Source: Hominiventricola filiformis (GTDB taxonomy: Bacteria; Bacillota; Clostridia; Lachnospirales; Lachnospiraceae). Taken from it: a stretch of DNA of 64,000 nucleotides. Of the stretch, positions 9,387-17,920 are shown one piece after another (position 1 is the first letter of the stretch; every line of letters starts with the position of its first letter). The stretch lies in contig NZ_JAJEPS010000006.1 of the NCBI RefSeq assembly GCF_020686965.1, forward strand, positions 62,001 through 126,000, given 5' to 3'. The notes under the pieces were generated by a model, which searched no databases, was not told the DNA's origin, and worked only from the letters and a program-made list of their open reading frames with translations. The translations under genes and the position numbers were made by a program.

Positions 9387-9907
9387 GACTTTGACTCCTT
9401 TTTTTTCCTGTTTTTCAGAATATGATTCAGATCCTCATCTTTGTAGTAGAACAAAACCAGTAGAATGAGAACCACCGTTGCAACGCTCACGTAAATATCT
9501 GCCACATTAAAGATTGGAAAATCAATCAGTTTGAAATAGAAAAAGTCTACCACATAGGCGAGACGGATGCGATCCAGCATATTGCCCCATGCTCCTGCCA
9601 AAATGGCAATGGCAATAAGACGGATGGGCCAGAATTTCGGCTCCTCTGACATATGTCGGAACAGATAAATAACCCCTGCAAAGACCAGTATGCCTATGAT
9701 CAGGAAAAAGGTCTGCTGTCCCTGCATCATACCGAATGCTGCACCGCGGTTTTCCAGATAATGCAGTTCAAAAACACCCGGCAAAATCACAAAGGGATCC
9801 TGATCTTTTAAAAAGAGGACTGCCAGATATTTGGTAAACTGGTCGAAAATCACAAGCAGAACTGTAAGCCCGGCAATTCCGGCCGGCTTTTTGAGAAAAT
9901 TATTCAT
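9383..9907 (-). CDS. lspA: Lipoprotein signal peptidase II
   Basis: Aspartic membrane protease that cleaves prolipoprotein signal peptides. The chosen start (MNNFLKK) gives 174 residues with four hydrophobic segments and the signatures NRGAAFG at 53-59 and G-N-x-x-D-R plus V-D-F, with N109, D112 and D121 as active-site residues. The ATG lies inside the last codons of aroB (ATGAATAA overlap) with GGAGG 9 bases upstream, which is why the longer upstream start is rejected. A likely substrate in this window is the lipobox-bearing carboxypeptidase at 14303-15292. Confidence 0.95.
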   Translation of the reverse strand: MNNFLKKPAGIAGLTVLLVIFDQFTKYLAVLFLKDQDPFVILPGVFELHYLENRGAAFGMMQGQQTFFLIIGILVFAGVIYLFRHMSEEPKFWPIRLIAIAILAGAWGNMLDRIRLAYVVDFFYFKLIDFPIFNVADIYVSVATVVLILLVLFYYKDEDLNHILKNRKKKESKS

Positions 9908-11012
9908 CTTTGCCATCCTCCAGAATATAACGGACTGCGTCAAGTATTTCATCATCGGTAACATCTTTGGTCACATATGCTTCGCCGATACGGGAGAGTA
10001 GAACAAATTTGATCTTTCCGGCATCCATTTTTTTATCATGTTTAGTCGCTGACAGGATCTTTTCTGCATCCAATCCCTCAGTGCAGACTGGAAGCTGATA
10101 AGATTTCAGCACTTTTCGGATATCCTTAAGTTCCGATTCCGTGAGCTTTCCACGTTTTTCAGAAAGATAAGCTGCAGCCATACATCCGATAGCAACACAT
10201 TCTCCATGACTCAATGTGAAGTTTTTCAACTTTTCCACTGCATGCCCGATCGTATGTCCGAAATTCAGCCATGCGCGAATCCCTTGTTCCGTGGGATCTT
10301 CCTCTACTACATGACGTTTAATACGGCAGCTTCCCTCCACCATGGTGAGGAGAGCTTCATACTGTTTGTCCATGACTTCCTGATAATGCTCTGTCAGCCA
10401 GCTGTAATAGGCAGGATCCTGAATCAGTCCGTGTTTGATGATCTCTCCCATTCCGGAAGCAAACTGGCGGTCCGGAAGACTTCTTAAAAGATTCAGATTC
10501 ATATAGACCAGACGCGGCATATGAAATGCACCCACCATATTTTTATAGGCATCAAAATCGACACCGGTTTTTCCACCGATGCTGGAATCTACCTGAGATA
10601 ACAGGGTTGTTGGAACCTGAATGAAATCAATTCCCCGCAGATAGGTTGCTGCTGTGAATCCGGTCAGATCACCGACAACACCGCCGCCAAAAGCAACCAG
10701 CATGTCTTTTCGGTCAAATTTTTCCAGAATCAGATGTTCATACAGATTTCTTACCGTATCCAGTGTTTTATGCTCTTCCCCTGCCGGAAATACATAAGAA
10801 GTCACCTTCCCACAGATGCCGGACAGAACATCCTTCAGCTGTGTTCCATATAGTGTATCTACATTGGAATCTGACACAATGCAGAGTTTCCGCCCAGAGA
10901 CATGCAGCTGCTCCAGTGCTTCCGGAAGTTTTTGAAAATCCGGCTCCAACCAGATAGAATAGCTGTAGTTTCCATCTTTTTTTACATCGAGAATCTTATC
11001 TTTTTGGTCCAT
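9900..11012 (-). CDS. aroB: 3-dehydroquinate synthase
   Basis: Second step of the shikimate pathway: DAHP to 3-dehydroquinate, NAD+ and metal dependent. The 370-residue protein has the glycine-rich GGGVVGDLTGF and the VPTTLLSQVDSSIGGKTG segment, with metal-binding His in GEIIKHG and NFGHTIGHA. Start ATG follows GAGGAG with about 10-base spacing; a longer start at 11042 would be translated from within the sepF terminator. It overlaps lspA. Confidence 0.95.
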   Translation of the reverse strand: MDQKDKILDVKKDGNYSYSIWLEPDFQKLPEALEQLHVSGRKLCIVSDSNVDTLYGTQLKDVLSGICGKVTSYVFPAGEEHKTLDTVRNLYEHLILEKFDRKDMLVAFGGGVVGDLTGFTAATYLRGIDFIQVPTTLLSQVDSSIGGKTGVDFDAYKNMVGAFHMPRLVYMNLNLLRSLPDRQFASGMGEIIKHGLIQDPAYYSWLTEHYQEVMDKQYEALLTMVEGSCRIKRHVVEEDPTEQGIRAWLNFGHTIGHAVEKLKNFTLSHGECVAIGCMAAAYLSEKRGKLTESELKDIRKVLKSYQLPVCTEGLDAEKILSATKHDKKMDAGKIKFVLLSRIGEAYVTKDVTDDEILDAVRYILEDGKDE

Positions 11013-11032
11013 AATCAAGTCTCTCCTCATCA

Positions 11033-11067
11033 AAAAAGGCATCGGACGGTAAAATCATCTGATGCCC
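11033..11067 (-). terminator. Terminator of the yggS-sepF transcript
   Basis: Minus strand GGCATC(A)GA...TC(C)GATGCC stem with TTTTTT, ending directly in front of the aroB ribosome site. Confidence 0.7.
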
Positions 11068-11084
11068 TGATTTCTTTTTCTAAA

Positions 11085-11603
11085 CTAGATAGACGGAACA
11101 TCAAATGCTCCGGCCATGATCTCCTGAAAATCTCCAGCCAGATCTACATTCTTGGGAGTTACGATAAATATGTAGTTGGAAACCTTACGAAGATTTCCTC
11201 CGATGGCATAACAGGAACCGGAAGTGAAATCGATGATTCTCTGTGCGACTTCCACATCCAGTCCTTCAAAGTTCAGTACCACCGTACAATTTGAAAGCAG
11301 TGTATCCGTAATCTCTCTGGATTCATCAAACTGTGTCGGTTTAAATACGCAGACTTCCATACCGTTGCCATTCTTTCTGGAACGCATCGGAGTGATTCTT
11401 GCCTGAGGTTTCTGTTTTGCCGGTTTGTCGTTTTCTACCACATCGTCAGTAAGGTCATAATCATAGTCTTTATCTTTTTTCTTGAAGATACCGCCCTTTT
11501 TCGGACGATCCTCTTCGTAATCATCATCGAAATCGTCGTCATCATCATATTCGTATTCATTTCCGAGATGCATGGTGTCCATAATCTTATCAAATATACT
11601 CAT
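11085..11603 (-). CDS. sepF: SepF, FtsZ-linked cell division protein
   Basis: Membrane anchor and bundler of FtsZ. The 172 residues start with the amphipathic helix MSIFDKIMDTMHLG, continue with a very acidic Asp/Tyr-rich linker (about 17-60), and end in the compact SepF core (about 85-165) with V-L-N-F-E-G-L and G-x-x-Y-x-x-G. An in-frame TTG four codons earlier sits only 1 base from the GGAG and is rejected. It directly follows yggS, the usual ylmE-ylmF order of Firmicutes, but ylmG and ylmH are absent here. Confidence 0.93.
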   Translation of the reverse strand: MSIFDKIMDTMHLGNEYEYDDDDDFDDDYEEDRPKKGGIFKKKDKDYDYDLTDDVVENDKPAKQKPQARITPMRSRKNGNGMEVCVFKPTQFDESREITDTLLSNCTVVLNFEGLDVEVAQRIIDFTSGSCYAIGGNLRKVSNYIFIVTPKNVDLAGDFQEIMAGAFDVPSI

Positions 11604-11621
11604 ATCCGAATTCAATCTCCT

Positions 11622-12314
11622 TTATATAGAGTAGTCTCTCTCACCAAAGATACCGGTTCCTACGCGTACCATTGTAGCTCCCTCTTCAACAGCAACTTCA
11701 TAGTCTCCTGTCATACCCATAGAGAGGACATCCATATGAACATTATCAATGTTTTTCATTTTGATGTCAACAGCTAATTTCTTTAATGCACGAAAAACAG
11801 GACGATTTTGCTCTGGATTTTCTACATATGGTGCAATTGTCATAAGACCTTGAATGTGAATTCCGGGGAGAACAGCAATCTGACGGACAAGTTCTTCCGT
11901 GTCGGCAACAGAAACTCCGAATTTGCTCTCCTCTTCTGCCACATTGACTTCAATCAGAATATTTTCCTCAGTTTCTTTTTTTACCGCTTCCTTACTGATC
12001 TCCTCAGCCAGACGAAGAGAATCTACAGAATGGATCAGATCCACTTTGCCGATAATATATTTTACTTTATTTCTCTGAAGATGCCCTATCAGATGCCAGT
12101 GAAGATCTTTGGGAAGCAGTTCATATTTATCGCACAGCTCCTGTACCTTGTTTTCACCGAATACATTCGCACCTGCAGCCATGGCTTCCTGTATCATCGC
12201 TACCGGTTTGGTTTTACTGACAGCAATCAGTGTCACTTCATTTCTGTCTCTTCCGGCACGTGCACATGCTTCCTGTACCTTTTTATCTACCATTCTGTAA
12301 TTTTCTGCTACCAT
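11622..12314 (-). CDS. yggS: YggS/PLPBP-family pyridoxal-phosphate homeostasis protein
   Basis: Single-domain PLP-binding protein with the alanine-racemase N-terminal fold. It buffers PLP and is not known to catalyse a reaction. The 230 residues include V-S-K-T-K-P with the PLP lysine near 35, the N-V-A-E-E-x-S-K-x-G segment and G-L-M-T-I-A-P. AGGAG is 9 bases before the ATG. The gene is 19 bases upstream of sepF. Confidence 0.94.
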   Translation of the reverse strand: MVAENYRMVDKKVQEACARAGRDRNEVTLIAVSKTKPVAMIQEAMAAGANVFGENKVQELCDKYELLPKDLHWHLIGHLQRNKVKYIIGKVDLIHSVDSLRLAEEISKEAVKKETEENILIEVNVAEEESKFGVSVADTEELVRQIAVLPGIHIQGLMTIAPYVENPEQNRPVFRALKKLAVDIKMKNIDNVHMDVLSMGMTGDYEVAVEEGATMVRVGTGIFGERDYSI

Positions 12315-12327
12315 TTTTATTCACTCC

Positions 12328-13734
12328 TTATTGTATGATTTGATCCTCACTTACCGTAGAACCATTCAGCACAATGCGGTCATAGACTGTCAGACCGTAG
12401 CTGGTTCCTTCTTCCACCAAGGTGTATTCTTCGTTTTGTGCAAGAATGCTGATCTGGCGGAACTGTGTGTACCCTTTATTAATATTATAAACGCCCTGTA
12501 AAGACCCTTTTTGTCCCACTGCAAATTTATCAGAGCTGTCTTCTTTCAACAGATAGGTCCCCGCCGTCAGCTTCAGCTCACCAGTCGTATAATCTGTCTC
12601 CATGGGATCCAGATAATAGTAGTCATCATCTTCGTAATAGATTGTCATATTCAGACTGTCAGCACCTGCCGTTCCGTCATCACTGTATACTTCCTTCAGA
12701 AAGCTCTTGCTGTTATTCTCTTCGTTGACAATCGCATAATCCTTCGGAATCAGATAGAATTCCTTTTCCACAATGGAAGTATTCGGTATTTTTAATCCCT
12801 GTTTGTCATCTACAAGGAATTTGACATCAATATATCGAAGATCCGCAAACCGAACCATGGAATTATTAAAGTCCAATCTGGCGCAGGAAGTCGCACCTAC
12901 CTGAATGACGGAGAAAGAAGCCCATGCCGTTGTATGGTCACGCAGAAATTCCACCTGCATGTAACTGGTTCCGTCTGCCTGATAACGGCTTGCTTCTTCT
13001 TCTGTCAGCGGGACAATCAGACTCCATTTTTCAGACTGGGCAAGCTTATAGATATTTTCGCCGGACTGCACCAGTTCTTTTTTCAGATCTGTCTTCTCAT
13101 AGGAAACTTTATTAATCATATCTTCCGTCAGAGAATCTATCGATACATCTTCATAACCATCCGTATAGTATTCCAGAATACCGATTCCTCCGGAATAGAC
13201 TTTGGTAAACATGGAATCATCCCCTGCTGCTTCCATGCTGTCCAGCATATTCTGATTCAGAAGCTCCAGCACAGAACTTTCCATGGAAGATTTAAAACTA
13301 TAGGCATCCTGAAACTGAAGGTTACTGTAATTATTCATATAACTGCTGATGTCATTTCGGATCATGGAAAAATTATCATCAGTCAGATCCACGCTTTCCG
13401 CATTCTCCTGAATCAATTGATTCACTTCACCTTTTTCATCTACCGTATAAATCAGCGACGATCCTGATACACGGTCTCCCGCACTGGCATAATAGCTGAC
13501 GTATCCGGGAATCTCTGTCTGGTAGACCGTTTCCTGCCGGATAGCAAAACCGGTATAGGAATGATTGACTGACAGTGTTCCGGTATTTACTTCATATCCT
13601 GAAACATGGGTTGTTGTAAGTCCCATATAGCATACAATACAAAGGTAGACAGCTACCGCGCCGAAGAATACCTGATCGATGTTGATGGGTCTTCTGCTGT
13701 TTACTCTGACGATTTTTTTATGTCTTCCCGACAT
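12328..13734 (-). CDS. HlyD-like single-pass membrane protein of the sepF cluster
   Basis: A 468-residue protein with a short basic cytoplasmic tail, one membrane helix about 20-42, and a long outside region. Residues about 70-105 (G-Y-V-S-Y-Y-A-S-A-G-D-R-V) look like the first half of a barrel-sandwich hybrid domain as in HlyD/MFP adaptors. A helical middle part and a beta-rich C-terminus follow. Clostridial relatives are often found beside yggS-sepF, which suggests a role in division or envelope assembly rather than drug export. No ABC partner is adjacent. Exact function unknown. Confidence 0.75.
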   Translation of the reverse strand: MSGRHKKIVRVNSRRPINIDQVFFGAVAVYLCIVCYMGLTTTHVSGYEVNTGTLSVNHSYTGFAIRQETVYQTEIPGYVSYYASAGDRVSGSSLIYTVDEKGEVNQLIQENAESVDLTDDNFSMIRNDISSYMNNYSNLQFQDAYSFKSSMESSVLELLNQNMLDSMEAAGDDSMFTKVYSGGIGILEYYTDGYEDVSIDSLTEDMINKVSYEKTDLKKELVQSGENIYKLAQSEKWSLIVPLTEEEASRYQADGTSYMQVEFLRDHTTAWASFSVIQVGATSCARLDFNNSMVRFADLRYIDVKFLVDDKQGLKIPNTSIVEKEFYLIPKDYAIVNEENNSKSFLKEVYSDDGTAGADSLNMTIYYEDDDYYYLDPMETDYTTGELKLTAGTYLLKEDSSDKFAVGQKGSLQGVYNINKGYTQFRQISILAQNEEYTLVEEGTSYGLTVYDRIVLNGSTVSEDQIIQ

Positions 13735-13765
13735 GAATAAACTTCCTCCTGTTTCTTATATGATA

Positions 13766-13800
13766 AAAAGCGGATGTCCTCTTTCGGGGCACCCGCTTTT
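13766..13800 (-). terminator. Terminator after the P-loop gene
   Basis: Minus strand AAAAGCGGGTG...CATCCGCTTTT stem with a GAAA loop and trailing TTTTTAT, between the P-loop gene and the HlyD-like gene. Confidence 0.75.
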
Positions 13801-13822
13801 GGTAGTTCCATCTATTTCAGAC

Positions 13823-14233
13823 CTAAATCACCTGAGATCTGGCAAATTCTGGTAAATCTTCTTCGTTCATCGATACACTTAAAATCATATTAACTTTAAA
13901 CTGCTCGCTGATCTTATTGAGCTGTTTCAGTGCATCAGAAATATCTTTTCCTTCCAGTCCGGAAATTTTCAGGAAACCGTCGAGATATATTTCCTGAAGA
14001 TCATAATCCTGAGAGCAGATTCCGCATACAAATCCGAGGAACTGATCTGTATTCTGAATCGGATATTCCGATACATTGATAAGACGGACTTTGTTGTCCA
14101 GTTCATGCATGTTCTGAGAGGATTTGTCAAGATATACGATGTTGCCATCCACGTTTTTAATGGAATCATGTACATGATCCAGCATTTTCTTGGTCTTTCC
14201 TGCGCCCTTTACTCCTACAATTAATTGTACCAT
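13823..14233 (-). CDS. Small P-loop NTPase of unknown function
   Basis: A 136-residue protein with Walker A GVKGAGKTK at 7-15 and a hydrophobic strand ending in Y-L-D (about 83-85) as a possible Walker B. It is too short for known helicase or ParA families and carries no extra domain. Similar proteins in clostridia are sometimes labelled twitching-motility-like, without support here. It has its own promoter and terminator, so it is a single-gene unit between dacA and the sepF cluster. It could be a regulatory nucleotide-binding protein; function unknown. Confidence 0.7.
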   Translation of the reverse strand: MVQLIVGVKGAGKTKKMLDHVHDSIKNVDGNIVYLDKSSQNMHELDNKVRLINVSEYPIQNTDQFLGFVCGICSQDYDLQEIYLDGFLKISGLEGKDISDALKQLNKISEQFKVNMILSVSMNEEDLPEFARSQVI

Positions 14234-14270
14234 ATCGGTGCCCTCCTTAGGTTACTATCTTGTTAGTAAG

Positions 14271-14299
14271 ATTATACCATTCAAGAGGGCGAAATACAA
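14271..14299 (-). promoter_or_regulatory. Promoter of the small P-loop gene
   Basis: Minus strand TTGTAT (14294-14299), 17 bases, TATAAT (14271-14276) with a TGG extension. The -35 starts just past the dacA stop codon. Confidence 0.8.
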
Positions 14300-14302
14300 G
14301 GA

Positions 14303-15292
14303 TTAATTGTTCAAATTAGATAAAAAACTAAGCATTTCTTCATAGAGAATTGCACGTTCTTTACATCCAAGGATAATTGCCACATAACGCTGTCCCTGAG
14401 CATCTGTAAAAAGCTGTACGAGACAGGATCGGGCTGCTGTTGTAGTACCAGTTTTTCCACCTACTGCAGATACTCCTTCCGGTACCGCTGTATTTCCGGC
14501 GGTAAACTGATTGGTGCTTTTCCAGACAGCGGATACGGCAGTTCCATCAGCTGCCTGATAAGAAGCCTCATACTCTGGTGTCTGTAAGATTTCCATAAAA
14601 TCATCATACTTCATAGCCGCCTGAAAGATTAGATAGAGATCATAGGCTGTCGTATAATGATTTTCATCCTGAAGACCATTGGCATTCACAAAATGGCTTC
14701 CAGTTGCGCCAAGCGCCTGTGCTTTTTCATTCATCATGGCAGCAAACTGATCCACGCTTCCACCGACTGCTTCCGCAATTACATTGGCCGCATCATTTGC
14801 AGATGGCAAAAGAAGGGCATACAAAAGCTGCCGAACTGTCAGAGAATCTCCAGCTTTCAGTTTCGCTGTTGATACACCATTCTCATGGAATGTGATGGCT
14901 TCCTGACTGACAGTCACCTGCGAATCAAGATTTCCGTGTTCCAAAGCAAGGAGAGCTGTCATAAGTTTTGTTGTACTGGCCGGGTATAACCGGTCATAGA
15001 TATTTTTCGCGTAGAGTACCTCTCTGGTATCCACATTAAAGAAAAGAGCCGCATAGGACTCTGACGTATCTGCAGACACTGCTTCCACATCTCCATCTGT
15101 CACACACAGGTCTTTCGCAAAATAAGAAATATCCGTATCCGTATCGCCTGCCGTAATTCCGTATTCAAGCGAATCGGCTGTGAAAGAGTCAGAAAGTACT
15201 TCCGTCTTTCCACAGCCGGTCACCAGAGATGTACAGAGAATGCATGCCAGCATCGCTGCCGCTGTGCTGCATCTTCTATTTATACATTTCAC
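14303..15292 (-). CDS. Lipoprotein D-alanyl-D-alanine carboxypeptidase (PBP5-like)
   Basis: Serine carboxypeptidase that trims the terminal D-Ala of peptidoglycan stem peptides. The 329 residues include a lipoprotein signal with lipobox V-T-G-C (C27), the catalytic S106-T-T-K109, S164-A-N166 and K280-T-G282. It lacks the C-terminal beta domain of classical DacA. The start is GTG at 15290-15292, overlapping mgsA by 17 bases; GGAG is 4 bases upstream. It is the last gene of the mre-min-rod run, which fits a role in wall maturation. Confidence 0.9.
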   Translation of the reverse strand: MKCINRRCSTAAAMLACILCTSLVTGCGKTEVLSDSFTADSLEYGITAGDTDTDISYFAKDLCVTDGDVEAVSADTSESYAALFFNVDTREVLYAKNIYDRLYPASTTKLMTALLALEHGNLDSQVTVSQEAITFHENGVSTAKLKAGDSLTVRQLLYALLLPSANDAANVIAEAVGGSVDQFAAMMNEKAQALGATGSHFVNANGLQDENHYTTAYDLYLIFQAAMKYDDFMEILQTPEYEASYQAADGTAVSAVWKSTNQFTAGNTAVPEGVSAVGGKTGTTTAARSCLVQLFTDAQGQRYVAIILGCKERAILYEEMLSFLSNLNN

Positions 15293-15671
15293 GCCACTCC
15301 AGATCTCCTCTGTCCAGTGATTTAATCAAAAGTTCTGCCGTTGCCAGATTTGTGGCAATGGGAATATTGTGTACATCACAGAGATATACGACATTGTTTA
15401 CGTCCGGCTCATGCTTCTTCGGCTGAATCGGATCACGAAGGAAAATGACCAGGTCAATCTGGTTATGCTCGATTTGGGCACCCAGCTGCTGTTCGCCGCC
15501 AAGATGGCCTGCCAGAAATTTATGAACTGACAGGTTGGCAACTTCCTCAATCAGGCGACCGGTTGTCCCGGTTGCATATAATTCATTTTTACAGAGAATT
15601 CCTCTGTATGCGATACAGAAATTCTGCATCAGAACTTTCTTTGCATCATGTGCAATTAATCCAATGTTCAT
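15276..15671 (-). CDS. mgsA: Methylglyoxal synthase with altered active-site loop
   Basis: Family reaction: dihydroxyacetone phosphate to methylglyoxal plus phosphate. The 131-residue protein keeps the fold signatures A-H-D (D9), A-T-G-T-T-G and the distal H87-E-P-D90. The catalytic loop is unusual: E. coli and B. subtilis have S-G-P-x-G-G-D-Q-Q, while this protein has A-G-H-L-G-G-E-Q-Q, so the general-base Asp is replaced by E60 and the phosphate-contacting Ser by A54. It may be slow or changed in specificity. It sits between rodA and the carboxypeptidase, likely cotranscribed. Confidence 0.88.
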   Translation of the reverse strand: MNIGLIAHDAKKVLMQNFCIAYRGILCKNELYATGTTGRLIEEVANLSVHKFLAGHLGGEQQLGAQIEHNQIDLVIFLRDPIQPKKHEPDVNNVVYLCDVHNIPIATNLATAELLIKSLDRGDLEWREMYK

Positions 15672-15689
15672 GGTATCAGATACCCCCTG

Positions 15690-16793
15690 TTAATATTTTT
15701 TGGGCTGAAGCCCGATATTTAATACAATTCCTATCCCCATATAAAGCATAACCAAGGATGTCAGTCCATAACTGACAAACGGAAGCGGAACACCCGTATT
15801 TGGCATCAGCCCCGTAGCCACACAGACATTTGCAAAAGTCTGAAATGCGATTAATCCCCCAAAACCGCAGCATATCAACATGCCTTCATAGTCTCTTGCT
15901 TTGCTTCCAATCCACAGGCACTCCAGTACAATCAGAGCCAGAAGAATAATGACCGCCGCACAGCCAATAAACCCAAGTTCCTCTCCGGTTACCGCAAAAA
16001 TAAAGTCTGTCTGCGGTTCCACAATGAAATTGCCGTTTTTTACAGAAGAAATATCTGTGTTATATAATCCTTTTCCATAGAGTTGTCCTGACCCGATGGC
16101 AATAATAGAATTCTGCTGTTGATAGGCGTTATCCGCGTATTTTGCCGGATCCAGCCATGCCATGATTCGTTTCAGCTGATAAGGATTTAAGATTTCCTGT
16201 CCCTCCTGCATGATCAGATTGATAAATATGATTGCAGAAGGAATCATAACTGCGAAAATACTTCCGATAATTTTATAGCTCAGACCTGCGGCAAAAATCA
16301 ACACACAGAAAATGAACATAATCGTGATAGTTGCCGACAGATGCGGCTGTGATAATATCAGTGCAAGCGGAATTCCAAGCAATATAAGTGATGCCAGAAT
16401 GACCCGAAAACTGTTCAGCTTTTCCCTGTATTTCGTAAAGAAATAAGCAAAAAATACAATCAGAGCCAGCTTGGTAAGCTCGGATGGCTGGAATCTTAAA
16501 AATCCAAGTTTCAACCATCGTTTCGCACCGTTTGATTCCTGTCCGATCAGATCGACAAGCAGGAGCAGCACCAGATTACCGGTATAAATAACCCAGGCAA
16601 AATTCAGTAAGATACGATAATCCATAAAGGTCAGTACAAGCATAGCAGCCGAACCAATGACAATCCCCATAATCTGCTGGTTCTGATACTCCTCCGCTGC
16701 ACTGCCGACAACAAATACACTGAGAATGGAAATCGCATATACAAGCATTACCAACCGCAGTCTGAAATCCCTCAGTTTATATTGTCTGAACAT
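15690..16793 (-). CDS. rodA: RodA/FtsW family peptidoglycan glycosyltransferase
   Basis: SEDS-family polymerase of lipid II that works with a class B PBP. The 367 residues form about ten membrane segments, and the family loop N-G-A-K-R-W-L...Q-P-S-E-L-x-K is present at about 90-115. A C-terminal G-x-x-P-x-T-G-V-P-L-P-F-x-S-Y-G block is also complete. Given PBP2 and mreBCD upstream in the same run, RodA (elongation) is more likely than FtsW. Confidence 0.93.
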   Translation of the reverse strand: MFRQYKLRDFRLRLVMLVYAISILSVFVVGSAAEEYQNQQIMGIVIGSAAMLVLTFMDYRILLNFAWVIYTGNLVLLLLVDLIGQESNGAKRWLKLGFLRFQPSELTKLALIVFFAYFFTKYREKLNSFRVILASLILLGIPLALILSQPHLSATITIMFIFCVLIFAAGLSYKIIGSIFAVMIPSAIIFINLIMQEGQEILNPYQLKRIMAWLDPAKYADNAYQQQNSIIAIGSGQLYGKGLYNTDISSVKNGNFIVEPQTDFIFAVTGEELGFIGCAAVIILLALIVLECLWIGSKARDYEGMLICCGFGGLIAFQTFANVCVATGLMPNTGVPLPFVSYGLTSLVMLYMGIGIVLNIGLQPKKY

Positions 16794-16807
16794 ATTTCAC
16801 CTGATTT

Positions 16808-17080
16808 CTAACTTCTTTTTTTCATATCCCGAACCGGAATGTTTGCACAGAGAACAGGAACGGATCCGTTTCCGCCTTCCGACTCGGTCTGGGTGATCTG
16901 GATATCCAGACCCTCACTGTCAATATCCATGTATTTGGTGATCACCTTGATAATATCATTTTTGATTGCTTCCATGATTTCCGGAGAACAGTTTGCGCGG
17001 TCGGAAATAAGCAGAAGTTTTAAACGGTCTTTTGCTACTTCCCCTGAATTTTTCTTTCGAAAGAAATCCATGAATCCCAT
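16808..17080 (-). CDS. minE: Cell division topological specificity factor MinE
   Basis: A 90-residue MinE with an N-terminal membrane-targeting, MinD-activating region (MDFFRKKNS, then A-K-D-R-L-K-L-L-L) and a C-terminal dimerisation domain. It drives release of MinD from the membrane. It follows minD by 12 bases with a GGGGGG ribosome site. Presence of minE rather than only DivIVA points to an oscillating Min system. Confidence 0.95.
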   Translation of the reverse strand: MGFMDFFRKKNSGEVAKDRLKLLLISDRANCSPEIMEAIKNDIIKVITKYMDIDSEGLDIQITQTESEGGNGSVPVLCANIPVRDMKKRS

Positions 17081-17092
17081 GATTATCCCCCC

Positions 17093-17878
17093 CTATTTGA
17101 ATAATTTCTTCAGTTTCTCAAAAATACCTGTCCGGACTTTCAGATCCAGAAATGGTACTTCTTCACCCATAATACGCTTACAGATGTTCATGTAAGCCTG
17201 TCCTGCCAGAGAGGAATCACCAACACATGGCTCACCCTGATTGGTTGCAATGACGATATTCTCATCATCCGGAACTGCACCGATCATGTCAATAGCAAGA
17301 ATCTCCACAACGTCATCCATGGACATCATGTTTCCGCTTTCTACCATATCCATACGGATTCTGTTGACGATCAGATCAATCTTACGGATTTCATTTGCTT
17401 CCAGAAGGCCGATGATTCGATCTGCATCACGAATCGCAGATACTTCTGGTGTAGTAACAATCAGTGCGCGGTCTGCTGCTGCAATAGCGTTCTTGAATCC
17501 CTGCTCAATACCGGCTGGGCAGTCCAGAAGTATGTAATCAAATTCTTCTCTCAATTCATCAATCAGCTTTACCATCTGCTCCGGGCTGACTGCGGTTTTA
17601 TCGCGGGTCTGTGCGGAAGGAAGAAGGTAAAGATTCGGATAACGCTTGTCTTTGATCAGCGCCTGTTTGATTCTGCAGTTTCCTTCTACTACATCAACCA
17701 GATTGTAGACGATCCGGTTCTCCAGTCCCATAACAACATCAAGGTTACGAAGTCCGATATCCGTATCAATCATGACTACTTTCTGATTCAATTTTGCCAG
17801 TCCGGTACCTACATTGGCTGTCGTTGTTGTTTTTCCAACGCCGCCTTTTCCCGATGTAATAACAATTACTTCACTCAT
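17093..17878 (-). CDS. minD: Septum site-determining ATPase MinD
   Basis: A 261-residue deviant Walker A ATPase (GKGGVGKTTTTAN at 10-22), with switch II D-C-P-A-G near 119 and a C-terminal amphipathic helix (F-E-K-L-K-K-L-F-K) for membrane binding. It recruits MinC and is released by MinE. GGAGG lies upstream of the ATG. Gene order minC-minD-minE is complete. Confidence 0.97.
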   Translation of the reverse strand: MSEVIVITSGKGGVGKTTTTANVGTGLAKLNQKVVMIDTDIGLRNLDVVMGLENRIVYNLVDVVEGNCRIKQALIKDKRYPNLYLLPSAQTRDKTAVSPEQMVKLIDELREEFDYILLDCPAGIEQGFKNAIAAADRALIVTTPEVSAIRDADRIIGLLEANEIRKIDLIVNRIRMDMVESGNMMSMDDVVEILAIDMIGAVPDDENIVIATNQGEPCVGDSSLAGQAYMNICKRIMGEEVPFLDLKVRTGIFEKLKKLFK

Positions 17879-17920
17879 TTTGCATCCTCCAATATTTTAT
17901 ATCTATAACCCGGCCTGGTA

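Noticed and set aside
9908..9964. Longer lspA start
   Set aside because: Would add 19 residues read through aroB; the internal ATG has a well-spaced GGAGG.
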